Assembly: GCF_014197105.1 (NCBI RefSeq)
Contig: NZ_JACIEV010000004.1
Coordinates: forward strand, 198,784-262,783
Direction of reading: 5' to 3'
DNA length: 64,000 bases
Source: Sphingomonas jinjuensis
GTDB lineage: Bacteria; Pseudomonadota; Alphaproteobacteria; Sphingomonadales; Sphingomonadaceae
Part shown: in pieces, positions 54,591-63,372 of the stretch
Position numbering within the stretch: the stretch's first letter is position 1
How the letters are laid out: every line of letters starts with the position of its first letter
Translations under genes and position numbers: made by a program
Notes under the pieces: generated by a model
Databases searched by the model: none
What the model saw: the letters and a program-made list of their open reading frames with translations, nothing else
Told to the model about the DNA's origin: nothing

Positions 54591-55354
54591 GCCGGCGCCC
54601 TTTCCTTCAGCATTCCCGCGAGCAGCCACAGGCCGCCCGCCATATAGGCCGCACCGCCGATCGCGAGCATCACGACGCCGCCCAACTGTTGGTCGGCCAG
54701 CGGACCCAGCGCCTCGGGAGCATGCATCGCCATCATCGGATACAAGGGACGCGGCGCCAGCCCGATCAGCGCGCCGAGCAACGTCATGTGCATCGACGTC
54801 AGCAGCAATGCTGCGATTCCCGCCGCCGGCGCGGCCAGGCTGGCGCGCCACAGCCCGATACCGACGCCCAGGAACATCGCCTGCTCGACCAGCGCCGCCA
54901 CGACGTTGCCGTCGGCCAGTTCGCGCGCGGCGGGAAGATGCCACCCCCACACCGTGACCAGCTCCACCACCATGTAGGCAAACGGCAACCCAAATCCTCC
55001 CCCGGCGGGGGAGGGGGACCAGCCGAAGGCTGGTGAAGGGGTACCATCCCCAAGCGACCCAATCTGCTTTAAGCCACCCCTCCGGGACAGGACCAGAAGC
55101 GGAGCCGCCACCGCGACCGCCAGCATATGCCCGGCCATATGTGCGCTCATGCCCCAGCCGCCGAGCGCGAGCACCGTCGCCACGACAGCCACGACCCACC
55201 CCAATCCCCCCCCGGAGGGGGAGGGGGACCGCCGCGCAGCGGTGGTGGAGGGGTACGTCCCAGGCGTCACGGCTTGAGGCGAATACCCCTCCACCAGCCT
55301 TTGGCTGGTCCCCCTCCCCCTCCGGGGGAGGATCTGCGATACAAAAGCCCTCAC
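54587..55354 (-). CDS. CtaG-like oxidase assembly protein with repeat elements in frame
   Basis: A 255-residue membrane protein of the caa3-oxidase assembly (CtaG, DUF1404-like) type: HMAGHMLAVAVAAPLLVL, VVELVTVWGWHLPA, LLTSMHMTLLGALIG. The GTG at 55354 overlaps the preceding stop as GTGA, so the start is well supported. Residues 8-50 are encoded by a complete 129-base R5a palindromic element and about 103-120 by a half copy; both leave the frame intact and fall outside the hydrophobic segments (N-terminal tail and an inter-helix loop). Without them the protein would be near 195 residues. Confidence 0.85.
   Translation of the reverse strand: MRAFVSQILPRRGRGTSQRLVEGYSPQAVTPGTYPSTTAARRSPSPSGGGLGWVVAVVATVLALGGWGMSAHMAGHMLAVAVAAPLLVLSRRGGLKQIGSLGDGTPSPAFGWSPSPAGGGFGLPFAYMVVELVTVWGWHLPAARELADGNVVAALVEQAMFLGVGIGLWRASLAAPAAGIAALLLTSMHMTLLGALIGLAPRPLYPMMAMHAPEALGPLADQQLGGVVMLAIGGAAYMAGGLWLLAGMLKERAPA
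54994..55046. repeat. R5a half element inside the ctaG-like gene
   Basis: AATCCTCCCCC...GGGGGACCAGCC...GGCTGGTGAAGGGGTACC: one arm of the R5a element, read in frame on the minus strand. The opposite arm is missing or decayed. Confidence 0.8.
55204..55333. repeat. Full R5a element inside the ctaG-like gene
   Basis: Both arms (CCGGAGGGGGAGGGGGACCG...GGTGGAGGGGTA and its inverted partner TACCCCTCCACCAGCC...GGTCCCCCTCCCCC) enclose about 30 bases. Same family as the intergenic element at 60300-60428. The part within codons 8-50 is exactly 129 bases, so the reading frame is kept. Confidence 0.88.
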
Positions 55355-55731
55355 CGGCAATCCGTCAGCATCAGCGCCGGCGCTGCGGTGAACAGCACGC
55401 CGACGAACGACAGCGCCGCCAGCAGCAGCGTCGACTTTGCCAGGAAGCGGGTGCGGTCTATGTCCGTCCCCTCGTCGTGCGGCGGCGGATCGCCCGGCGT
55501 CTTCGCCTGCGCCCAGGCGATCGCGCCCGACGCGGCGATGATCGCCAGCGCTCCCAGCGTGCCGATGACGAAGGCGATCGGAAAGCGTTCGAACCCGCCG
55601 GTCTTCGCGCACGACACCGCGACCCACAGATAACAGAACAGGAAATGCGCCGCCCATACGCTCGGCGGCACGATCAGCGTCCATAGCGTCACCCGCAGTT
55701 CGCGGACGCGATGGCCCAGCCCGCGCTTCAC
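55351..55731 (-). CDS. Small membrane protein of the oxidase operon
   Basis: A 126-residue protein with three hydrophobic segments (VPPSVWAAHFLFCYLWVAVS, FVIGTLGALAIIAASGAIAW, LLLAALSFVGVLFTAAPAL). The WAxHFLxCYLWVA pattern recurs in proteins encoded beside ctaDE in sphingomonads; function unknown, possibly an oxidase subunit or assembly factor. GTG start overlaps the ctaDE stop; its own stop overlaps the ctaG-like start. Confidence 0.8.
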   Translation of the reverse strand: MKRGLGHRVRELRVTLWTLIVPPSVWAAHFLFCYLWVAVSCAKTGGFERFPIAFVIGTLGALAIIAASGAIAWAQAKTPGDPPPHDEGTDIDRTRFLAKSTLLLAALSFVGVLFTAAPALMLTDCR

Positions 55732-58253
55732 GACGCCTCCGGGAACAGGCCGATGGTCAGATAGGTGACGACCGCGGTGAAGAGCATGAAGTGCATGAAC
55801 ACCGTGACGTTACGCACGTCGGCGTCGTAGCGCGGCGTCATTCGCCCGGCGATGCTCCGCGCCAGCGCATAGCCCTGCGCGATGGCGCCGACGCCCGAAT
55901 GCGCCACCGTCCAGATCGCCAGCGTCCACACGATCGCGGGATAGACGTGCAGCTTGGGCGCCATGCCCGACAGCCACGGCCCCGCCAGGCCGGCGGGGAT
56001 AGCCGCCAGGCTTGCCACGACACCGAACGCCAGCAGGATCCGGGCGGTGCCGACACCGCCCCGCGCATGCGTCTCGCGCGCTGCCACCGTCGCGCCCCAG
56101 CTCGCCGCGGTCAGCGCCAGTGCGACCATCGGCCACAATACGCCCGGCCCGTCGAATCCCGGCCCGGTCGGCGGGAACTCCGGCCGCACCGTCCAGAAAA
56201 AATAATAGCCGAAGACGAGCCCCGAAAACGCCGTCGCATCCGCCAGCATGGTGATGAACATCGCCCACCAGCCGGTCGCCGACCCGCCGGAGATATAGAG
56301 CGGCATCACCATGCCGTGGCCGATCGGCTTTTCTTCCTTCTCGGGAATCTCGGCGGTGCCCGTCCACAGCCAGTACAGGACCAGCGCCAGCGTCGCCGCC
56401 GCACCGACCAGCGCAAGGGTGTAGAGGTGATACGTCGTCAGGATGAACACGCTGCCCAGCGCGATCGCGGTCATCATCGGCACTGCGCTTGGGGCACCCA
56501 GCCGCAGCACCTGCACCGGACGCGCGTCGATCACGCTGGTCACGATCGTCTCGCGCCGCCCTTCCTCGGCGTCGGGCAGGAAGAAGCGACCCTCGTCGAC
56601 CTTCTGCACGAAATCCTTTTGCTCCCAGATCGGATAGCGGCTCTCGATCAGCGGGACCGAGCGGATGCCCCAATCCTCGTCATCGGGATGCGCCAGCCAC
56701 TCGAGCGTCCCCGCGTTCCACGGATTGCGCGGCGACTTCGCGCGCCGGGGGCTCAGCGCCAGATCGACGCACACCAGCAGCACGCCGAACGCAAAGAGAT
56801 AGGATCCCACCGTCGACGCGAGGTTGAGGTTCCCGATCCCCAGCTCCGCCGGATAGGTGAACACGCGCCGCGGCATCCCCATCAGCCCCGACAGATGCAT
56901 CGGGAAGAAGGTCAGGTTGGCGCCAGCGAACAGCACCCAAAAGGCGGTGCGCCCGATCCGGTCGGACAGCTTCTTGCCGGTGATCAGCGGCCAGTAATAA
57001 TAAAGCCCGCCGAACAGTGGCAGCAGCGTGCCGCCGATCAGCACGTAATGCAGGTGCGCGACGATGAAATAGGTATCGTGCGCCTGCCAGTCGAACGGCG
57101 CGATCGCCACCATCACCCCGGTCAGCCCGCCGATGACGAAGATCGCGACCGATCCCACCGCATAGAGCAGCGGCGTCGACCACACGACGCGCCCCGCCCA
57201 CAGCGTCGCGATGAAGGCGAAGATCTGCACCGCGGTCGGGATCGCCACCGCCTCCGATGCCGCCGAGAAGAACGCCAGGCTGATCTTGGGCAGCCCGGTC
57301 GCGAACATGTGGTGGACCCACAGGCCGAAGCTCAGGAACGCCGTCCCCACCGCCGCCAGCACGATCCACGGATAGCCGACCAGCGGCCGCTGCGCGAAGG
57401 TCGGGATCAGCATCGCGAACAGCGCGATCGACGGCAGGAAGACGATGTAGACTTCGGGATGGCCGAAGATCCAGAACAGGTGCTGCCACAGGATCGGGTC
57501 GCCGCCCTTCGCCGCGTCGAAGAACGGCCAGCCGAGCAGCCGCTCCATCTCGAACAAAAGGTCGCCCGCGATCAGCGGCGGGAAGGCGAACAGGATCATC
57601 ACCGCCACGACGAGGATGTACCAGGCATAGAGCGGCATCAGGTTCAGCCGCATCCCCGGCGGCCGGCACTTGAGCACGCCGACGATCAGCTCCACCGCCG
57701 CCGCCACCGACGATACCTCGATGAAGCTCAGGCCCAGCATCCAGATGTCGGCGCCGAGTCCCGATAGGTCGGTGCGCGTCGTGAACGGCGGATACATGAA
57801 CCAGCCGCCGTCGGGCGCCGCATCGAAGAAGATCGACCCCGCGACGAAGACGCCGCCGATCAGGAAGCTCCAATAACCGAACGCCGACAGGCGCGGGAAC
57901 GGCAGGTCGCGCGCGCCCAGCAGCTGCGGCAGCAGGATGATCGAGACCGCCTCGAACATCGGCACCGCGAACAGGAACATCATCATCGACCCGTGCAGCG
58001 TGAACAGCTGGTTGAAGGTCGATGCGTTGACCAGGTCGTTGCCCGGGGCCGCCAGCTGCGCGCGCATGATCAGCGCCAGCACGCCCGCGAACAGCATGAA
58101 GCCGAACGCGGTCAGCACATACCACACGCCGACGCGGTTGTTGTTGGTGTCGGTCCAGCGCAGGAACAGCCCCTCGGGCGGCTTCCACACCGCGCGCAGC
58201 CGGTCTTCCTGGGCTTCGCGGAGAGCGGGATCGTCCTGCGCGTGGAGGCTCAT
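55728..58253 (-). CDS. ctaD: Cytochrome c oxidase subunits I and III, fused
   Basis: An 841-residue fusion. The subunit I part (about 1-590) has the haem/copper ligands: HGSMMMF, HPEVYIVFLP, WVHHMF and HLHYVL. The subunit III part (about 620-841) has seven hydrophobic segments with WWAMFITMLADATAFSGLVFGYYFFW. Fused I/III chains occur in caa3-type oxidases. It reduces oxygen to water and pumps protons. The ATG overlaps the ctaC stop (ATGA). Symbol given for the subunit I part. Confidence 0.95.
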   Translation of the reverse strand: MSLHAQDDPALREAQEDRLRAVWKPPEGLFLRWTDTNNNRVGVWYVLTAFGFMLFAGVLALIMRAQLAAPGNDLVNASTFNQLFTLHGSMMMFLFAVPMFEAVSIILLPQLLGARDLPFPRLSAFGYWSFLIGGVFVAGSIFFDAAPDGGWFMYPPFTTRTDLSGLGADIWMLGLSFIEVSSVAAAVELIVGVLKCRPPGMRLNLMPLYAWYILVVAVMILFAFPPLIAGDLLFEMERLLGWPFFDAAKGGDPILWQHLFWIFGHPEVYIVFLPSIALFAMLIPTFAQRPLVGYPWIVLAAVGTAFLSFGLWVHHMFATGLPKISLAFFSAASEAVAIPTAVQIFAFIATLWAGRVVWSTPLLYAVGSVAIFVIGGLTGVMVAIAPFDWQAHDTYFIVAHLHYVLIGGTLLPLFGGLYYYWPLITGKKLSDRIGRTAFWVLFAGANLTFFPMHLSGLMGMPRRVFTYPAELGIGNLNLASTVGSYLFAFGVLLVCVDLALSPRRAKSPRNPWNAGTLEWLAHPDDEDWGIRSVPLIESRYPIWEQKDFVQKVDEGRFFLPDAEEGRRETIVTSVIDARPVQVLRLGAPSAVPMMTAIALGSVFILTTYHLYTLALVGAAATLALVLYWLWTGTAEIPEKEEKPIGHGMVMPLYISGGSATGWWAMFITMLADATAFSGLVFGYYFFWTVRPEFPPTGPGFDGPGVLWPMVALALTAASWGATVAARETHARGGVGTARILLAFGVVASLAAIPAGLAGPWLSGMAPKLHVYPAIVWTLAIWTVAHSGVGAIAQGYALARSIAGRMTPRYDADVRNVTVFMHFMLFTAVVTYLTIGLFPEAS

Positions 58254-59170
58254 GCGAGGCCCTTCAGGTAACGGGCGATGGCTTGGGCCTCCTCGGGCGT
58301 CATCTGGGGATAGGCGGGCATCCGCGCGCCGGGCTTCACGCTCGGCGCATCGCGGACGAAGCGGGCGAGGTTGGGGATCGTCATCGGCTGCATCCCCGCA
58401 CCCAGCGAGCGCCGCGCGCCGATGTGAGTCAGGTCGGGGCCGATCATGCCGGCAGCATCGGTGCCGCGCACCGCATGGCATCCGCCGCAACCATGCCGCG
58501 CGAACGCCGCCGCGCCCGCCGCATCGACCGGCGCCGCGGCACCCGCCGCCTCGCGCGCGAGCCAGGCGTCGAACGCCGCCGGCTCCATCGCGACGACGTC
58601 GAATGCCATCAGCGCATGGCTGAGGCCGCAGAACTCGGCGCACTGCCCGCGATAGACGCCCGCCTTGGTCGCGCGCACCACCAGCCGGTTGGTGCGGCCG
58701 GGAATCATGTCCATCTTGCCCGCGAGGCCCGGCACCCAGAAGCTGTGGAGGACGTCGCCCGCCTCCAGCCGCAGGTCGACCGTCCGCCCCACGGGCACGC
58801 GCAGCTCGTTCGCGGTGACGACGCCACCCTGCGGCCCGGCATAGCCGACGCGCCACCAGAACTGCTCGCCGGTCACCGCGATCTTGAGCGCATCCACGCC
58901 AGCGACGATCGGCCGCATCGCCGGCAGCGTGACGACCAGCAGCGCGAACAGCGTCACCGTCGGAAAGACGGCGCCCAGCCACCAGATCATGCGAATGCCG
59001 CTCTGGTGCCCGATCGGCTTGCCCTTGCGACGAATGCCCGTGATCGACAGCGCGAGGACGCCAACGAGGATGATCGCCGCCGCCAGCACCAGCCAGCCGG
59101 TCAGGCTCAGCTGATACCTCGCCTCGACGCCGAACGGCGCAAACAGCGATTGTCGTCCCGATCCCCCCAA
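58250..59170 (-). CDS. ctaC: Cytochrome c oxidase subunit II with C-terminal cytochrome c
   Basis: A 306-residue subunit II: two N-terminal membrane helices, then a CuA domain with HSFWVPG and QCAEFCGLSHALM holding the copper ligands, and a cytochrome c domain with CGGCH (about 220-230) and a Met in ARMPAYPQM. This is the caa3 form. No ATG fits; TTG at 59170 with an AAGGGGA sequence upstream is used. First gene of a five-gene operon in which each start overlaps the previous stop. Confidence 0.93.
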   Translation of the reverse strand: MGGSGRQSLFAPFGVEARYQLSLTGWLVLAAAIILVGVLALSITGIRRKGKPIGHQSGIRMIWWLGAVFPTVTLFALLVVTLPAMRPIVAGVDALKIAVTGEQFWWRVGYAGPQGGVVTANELRVPVGRTVDLRLEAGDVLHSFWVPGLAGKMDMIPGRTNRLVVRATKAGVYRGQCAEFCGLSHALMAFDVVAMEPAAFDAWLAREAAGAAAPVDAAGAAAFARHGCGGCHAVRGTDAAGMIGPDLTHIGARRSLGAGMQPMTIPNLARFVRDAPSVKPGARMPAYPQMTPEEAQAIARYLKGLA

Positions 59171-59254
59171 TGCCGCCTGCTTTCCCCTTGCCTTAGATTA
59201 GGAGACGAGCGGACGATCGGGTTCGTTCCAGTAACGAACTGTTGCTGGCCCCTG

Positions 59255-59388
59255 ATCCTCCCCCGCCAGGGGGAGGTGGCGTGCGAAGCACGACGGAGGG
59301 GGAGGTAGGCCGTGCACTATCGATAGCGCACGGCCTACCTCCCCCTCCGTCAGCCTGAAGGCTGCCACCTCCCCTGGCGGGGGAGGAT
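59255..59388. repeat. R5b inverted repeat
   Basis: Outer arms ATCCTCCCCCGCCAGGGGG and its inverse, and a central palindrome TAGGCCGTGC...GCACGGCCTA around TATCGATA. Lies between the divergent ctaC and yghU genes. Confidence 0.8.
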
Positions 59389-59457
59389 GTGAGACAAGCC
59401 TTGGCGCATGGCTACCCACTCCCCACCTTGCCATCACCACTGACGAAACGAGGCCCC

Positions 59458-60300
59458 ATGTCCGACCCCACCTATACGCCGCCTGCCGTCTGGACCTGGG
59501 ACAAGGACAACGGCGGCCGCTTCGCCTCGACCAACCGCCCCATCGCTGGCGCCACGCACGATGCCGAGCTGCCGGTCGGCGAGCATCCATTCCAGCTCTA
59601 TTCGCTGGCAACGCCCAACGGGATCAAGGCGTCGATCATGCTCGAGGAGCTGCTCGCCGCCGGCCATGCAGGTGCGGAATATGACGCCTGGACGATCGAC
59701 ATTGCCAAGGGCGAGCAGTTCGGCAGCGGCTTCGTCGACGTGAACCCCAACTCCAAGATCCCAGCGCTCGTCGATCGCAGCGGCGCCGAGCCCATCCGCA
59801 TCTTCGAATCCGGCGCGATCCTGATCCACCTCGCCGAGAAGTTCGGCGCCTTCCTTCCCGCCAGTGGGCCGGCGCGCGCGGAGACGCTGTCGTGGCTGTT
59901 CTGGCAGATGGGCAGCGCGCCGTTCCTCGGCGGCGGCTTCGGGCATTTCTACGTCTATGCGCCGGAGAAATACGAATATCCGATCAACCGCTACGCGATG
60001 GAAACGAAGCGCCAGCTCGACGTGCTGAACCGCCGCCTGGGCGACACGCGCTTCCTGGCCGGCGACGATTACTCGGTCGCCGATATCGCCACCTGGCCGT
60101 GGTACGGGCAGGTCGTCCTCGGCACGCTGTACAACGCTGCCGAGTTCCTGTCGGTGCAGGACTATCCCCATGTCCGCCGCTGGGCCGACGAGATCGCCGC
60201 CCGTCCCGGGGTACAGCGTGGCCGCATCGTCACCCGCACCTGGGACAGCCCCCAGCTACGCGAACGCCATTCCGCGGCGGACATCGACGCAGCTCTCTAA
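59458..60300 (+). CDS. yghU: Glutathione-dependent disulfide-bond oxidoreductase YghU
   Basis: A 280-residue GST-superfamily protein of the Nu class: N-terminal extension (YTPPAVWTWDKDNGGRFASTNRP), thioredoxin-like half (LYSLATPNGIKASIMLEEL with the TPNG substitution for the usual Cys/Ser, VNPNSKIPALVD, ESGAILIHLAEKFG) and a C-terminal helical half (FLAGDDYSVADIATWPWYG). YghU reduces disulfides with two bound glutathiones. Length and motifs agree. Confidence 0.94.
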   Translation: MSDPTYTPPAVWTWDKDNGGRFASTNRPIAGATHDAELPVGEHPFQLYSLATPNGIKASIMLEELLAAGHAGAEYDAWTIDIAKGEQFGSGFVDVNPNSKIPALVDRSGAEPIRIFESGAILIHLAEKFGAFLPASGPARAETLSWLFWQMGSAPFLGGGFGHFYVYAPEKYEYPINRYAMETKRQLDVLNRRLGDTRFLAGDDYSVADIATWPWYGQVVLGTLYNAAEFLSVQDYPHVRRWADEIAARPGVQRGRIVTRTWDSPQLRERHSAADIDAAL

Positions 60301-60428
60301 TCCTCCCCGGCACGGGGAGGGGGACCGCCGGCGCAGCCGGTGGTGGAGGGGCAGCCCCAAGCGGCATCGCCCGCCTCTGCCCCTCCACCAGCCCGCGGCT
60401 GGTCCCCCTCCCCGTGCCGGGGAGGATT
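60300..60428. repeat. R5a inverted repeat, complete intergenic copy
   Basis: Arms ATCCTCCCCGGCACGGGGAG and its inverse with GGTGGAGGGGCA / TGCCCCTCCACC inside. Near-identical in plan and length to the element inside the ctaG-like gene. Confidence 0.85.
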
Positions 60429-60467
60429 TAACGGGAGCACAATTCCCCGACCCGCGTTGCCCCACCC

Positions 60468-60929
60468 ATGCTCCGCTCCATCCTGATCGCCGCCACCGCC
60501 GGCGCCCGCGCCCTGACCCCCCTCGCCGCCGTCGCCAACGCCGCTCGCGCGCGTCAGCTGCCCGCCGACAGCGGCATCCCCCCTCTGCTCGCGAACCCGC
60601 TGATCGCGACCGGCATCCTCGCCATCGCCGGCGGCGAGATGGCGGGCGACAAGATGAAGTCCGCCCCCGATCGCATCATCGCCCCCGGCCTCGTCGGCCG
60701 CACGCTGACCGGCGCGGTCGCGGCGATGGCGTTCGCGCCGAAGGATCGCCGCGTCACCGCCGCCGCGCTCGGCGCCGCGACGGCTATCGTGTCGTCCTTC
60801 GTCACCTTCCGCGCCCGCCAATGGGCGATGCGCCGCTGGGGCCAGACCGCCACCGGCGCGGTCGAGGACGCCATCGTCCTCGGCATCGCTACGCTGGCGG
60901 TGCGGGCGCCGCTGCCGGCGGCGCGATGA
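60468..60929 (+). CDS. DUF4126-like small membrane protein
   Basis: A 153-residue protein with several weakly hydrophobic, Ala-rich segments. GGEMAGDKMKSAPDRI and VGRTLTGAVAAMAF resemble the conserved part of DUF4126 membrane proteins (function unknown). Its 3' end overlaps the opposite-strand channel gene by 41 bases. Confidence 0.7.
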   Translation: MLRSILIAATAGARALTPLAAVANAARARQLPADSGIPPLLANPLIATGILAIAGGEMAGDKMKSAPDRIIAPGLVGRTLTGAVAAMAFAPKDRRVTAAALGAATAIVSSFVTFRARQWAMRRWGQTATGAVEDAIVLGIATLAVRAPLPAAR

Positions 60930-63276
60930 CGCCATCGGGCGCCGCCAGCTCCAGCCGCTGCGGCACCGTCCCGATATCGATCCCCTCGTCGGGGAAGCGC
61001 GTCAGCAGCGCCATGAAGACGTTGCTGCGCGTGCGATAGGCGTCGCGCGGCGAGCCGACGTGCGCGAAGCAGTTGAACAGGACCCGCCCGTCGGCGATCG
61101 AATCGATGAACACGGCCGGGGCCGGGTCGGCCACCACCGCTTCCTCCGCGACGAAGGCATCGAGCACGATCCGCCGCGCCTGCTCGACATCGGTGCCGAG
61201 CGGGACCGAGAACTGGATCTGCACCCGCCCCAGCGGCGCCGCCAGCGTCTTGTTGATGACCGACTTCGTGATCAGCTCCGAATTGGGCACGATCAATGTC
61301 GAATGGTCGGCCAGCGCGATCTCGGTCGAGCGCACGCTGATCCGCTTCACATCGCCCTCGTCCTGGCCGACGCGCACCCAGTCGCCGATCTTGATCGGCC
61401 GCTCGGCCAGCAGGATCAGCCCCGACACGAAGTTCGACGTGATCGCCTGCAGGCCGAAACCGATGCCGACCGACAGCGCCGACAGCAGCAGTGCGATCCG
61501 CTCGATCCCGATCCCCAGCGACGCCAGCCCCCAGATCACCGCCAGCGCGATGCCGACGTAGCGTGCGACCAGGCTGATCGAATTGCGCCCCGATCCATCG
61601 AGGTCGGTGGCGGGCAGATAGCGCTTCTCCAGCCAGCCCAGGAACGCGCGGACCAGCGCCAACCCGACGAACAATACCACGATCGCGCGCAGGATCGCGC
61701 CGGGCGCGATCGACAGCCCGCCGATCTTGATCCCCTGCGCCAGCACGCCGAGCCGCCCGAACAGCGTCCCGATCCCGTCCGCGCCGAACGGGCTCAGCAA
61801 CATGCTCAGCGCCAGCAGCACCAGCGCGACGCGCACCACCGCCGACAGCAGCAGCCCGAACTGGTCGACGACGCTGCCGCGCAGCCCGAGGCCGTGCATC
61901 AGCGTCGCGCCGACCCGGCTGTCGCGGTTGAACACGCTGGTCGCGGCATCGTCCGCCGCGCGCATCAGCAGGTACAGCGCCGCGCCCAGCACCAGCGCCC
62001 ACACGATCATCCGCGCGACGGTCAGGCTGAAGCCGATATAGCCGATCAGCAGCGCCAGCGTGGCGAGCCCCACCAGCAGCCACGCGACCAGGCTCAGCAG
62101 CCCGGCGCTCGCCGAAGCGCCATCGAGATCGCCGCGCGCCGCCCGCTCCGCGCGCAGCCGGCCGAGCAGCAGCAGGAACCAGCCGATCAGCCCCAGGTGC
62201 AGCACCGCCTCCAGCGTCTGCGCCGCGATCGTCGCGGCGCGGCTGACGCCGATCGTCCGATTGAACACCTCGACCATCACCGTCGCGAAGGTCAGCGCGG
62301 CGAGCATCCACGACAGCGGCCGCAACCGCCGCGCCGTCTCGTCGGCGATCGGTGCGACCCGCCACGACGGCTGGCTGCGCATCAGCACCGCCCCGCCCAG
62401 CGCCGCGACGAAGCCTGCAAAGCCGCTTGCGAACACGATGCCGTCGAGCAACCCGCTCCACCGCTCGGGCAGCAGGCCGGCCCAGCGCAATCCCTGCACC
62501 AGCACCGCGGCGGCCAGCAGCGGCGCGACGGTGCCGACGATCACGCTCCAGATCGCATAGCCGCTGCGCCGCACCCGGTGGCCCGGCGTGTTGCCGATCA
62601 GGTAGCGCTGGCCAACGCGCCGCCCCAGTTTCTGCAGCGGCAGCAACAGGATCAGCGCCGCCACCAGCCCCGCCGGCGCCTGCCACGGCAAGCCGCCGCG
62701 CCACTGCCGCGCGATCTGCTCGGCACCTTGCCGCACGAAGCCGTCGACGCGCCTGAGGTCACGCGGCATCGCCTCGACCAGCGCGGTCCAGAAGCCGGGC
62801 GACAAGGGCGAGGGCGATCGCGTCGACAGCGTCTGGTTGAGTTGCTCCGCCTGAGCCCGCGCGATCTCGTCGATCAGCTGCTCCGCCTCGACCGCCGCCA
62901 GCCGGCCGCGCTTCGCCGCCGCATCGAGCACGCCGCGCTGCTGCTGCAACTGCGCGCGCTGCCGCCGGATCTCGGGCGCTTCGACGGTTCCGGCCGCGAC
63001 CGGCCCGAGGCCGGCGAGCCGCGCATCGACAAGCGCCAGCTGGTCCTCGAGCGCGCCCGTCGTCGTCCGCACCATCGCCTGCGCCGCCGCCGCCTTCGCC
63101 CGCAGCGCCGCGCGATCGCTACGATCGACCCGCCCGTCGAGCGCGCGGTCGACGCTGCGCAGATCGCCCTCCGCCTGCGCCAGCTGCGCCGACGCGGTGG
63201 CCAGCGACACCTCCTGCGCCGCGGCAGGGCTCGTGAAAAGGAGCAGGAGGGCGAGGAACAAGCGCTGGACGGTCAT
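60889..63276 (-). CDS. MscS-family mechanosensitive channel with DUF3772-type domain
   Basis: A 795-residue protein. Signal peptide about 1-20 (SPAAA), a periplasmic coiled-coil domain of the DUF3772 type (about 22-180), several membrane helices, then the MscS pore helix and beta domain: LLLSALSVGIGFGLQAIT, FVSGLILLAERPIKIGDWV, STLIVPNSELI. Such large MscS proteins resemble YbiO/MscK and protect against osmotic downshift. ATG at 63276 is preferred over a TTG at 63288. Confidence 0.9.
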   Translation of the reverse strand: MTVQRLFLALLLLFTSPAAAQEVSLATASAQLAQAEGDLRSVDRALDGRVDRSDRAALRAKAAAAQAMVRTTTGALEDQLALVDARLAGLGPVAAGTVEAPEIRRQRAQLQQQRGVLDAAAKRGRLAAVEAEQLIDEIARAQAEQLNQTLSTRSPSPLSPGFWTALVEAMPRDLRRVDGFVRQGAEQIARQWRGGLPWQAPAGLVAALILLLPLQKLGRRVGQRYLIGNTPGHRVRRSGYAIWSVIVGTVAPLLAAAVLVQGLRWAGLLPERWSGLLDGIVFASGFAGFVAALGGAVLMRSQPSWRVAPIADETARRLRPLSWMLAALTFATVMVEVFNRTIGVSRAATIAAQTLEAVLHLGLIGWFLLLLGRLRAERAARGDLDGASASAGLLSLVAWLLVGLATLALLIGYIGFSLTVARMIVWALVLGAALYLLMRAADDAATSVFNRDSRVGATLMHGLGLRGSVVDQFGLLLSAVVRVALVLLALSMLLSPFGADGIGTLFGRLGVLAQGIKIGGLSIAPGAILRAIVVLFVGLALVRAFLGWLEKRYLPATDLDGSGRNSISLVARYVGIALAVIWGLASLGIGIERIALLLSALSVGIGFGLQAITSNFVSGLILLAERPIKIGDWVRVGQDEGDVKRISVRSTEIALADHSTLIVPNSELITKSVINKTLAAPLGRVQIQFSVPLGTDVEQARRIVLDAFVAEEAVVADPAPAVFIDSIADGRVLFNCFAHVGSPRDAYRTRSNVFMALLTRFPDEGIDIGTVPQRLELAAPDGVIAPPAAAPAPPA

Positions 63277-63314
63277 GGACCGTACCAACGATCGAGCCCG
63301 AGGATGGCTTCCTG

Positions 63315-63370
63315 CTCCCTCTCCGGGCGGGAGAGGTAGGGAGGCGCGCAGCGCCGAAAGGGTGAGGGCA
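63315..63370. repeat. R3 half element
   Basis: CTCCCTCTCC...GGGAGAGGTAGGGAGGC, a small hairpin, then GAAAGGGTGAGGGCAG: one arm of the R3 family seen complete at 48339-48472. Located between two minus-strand genes. Confidence 0.7.
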
Positions 63371-63372
63371 GC

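Noticed and set aside
54587..55354. Frameshift or assembly error in the ctaG-like gene
   Set aside because: The frame is continuous, both ends overlap neighbours by 4 bases, and the odd segments match a repeat family present elsewhere in the window, so insertion explains them.
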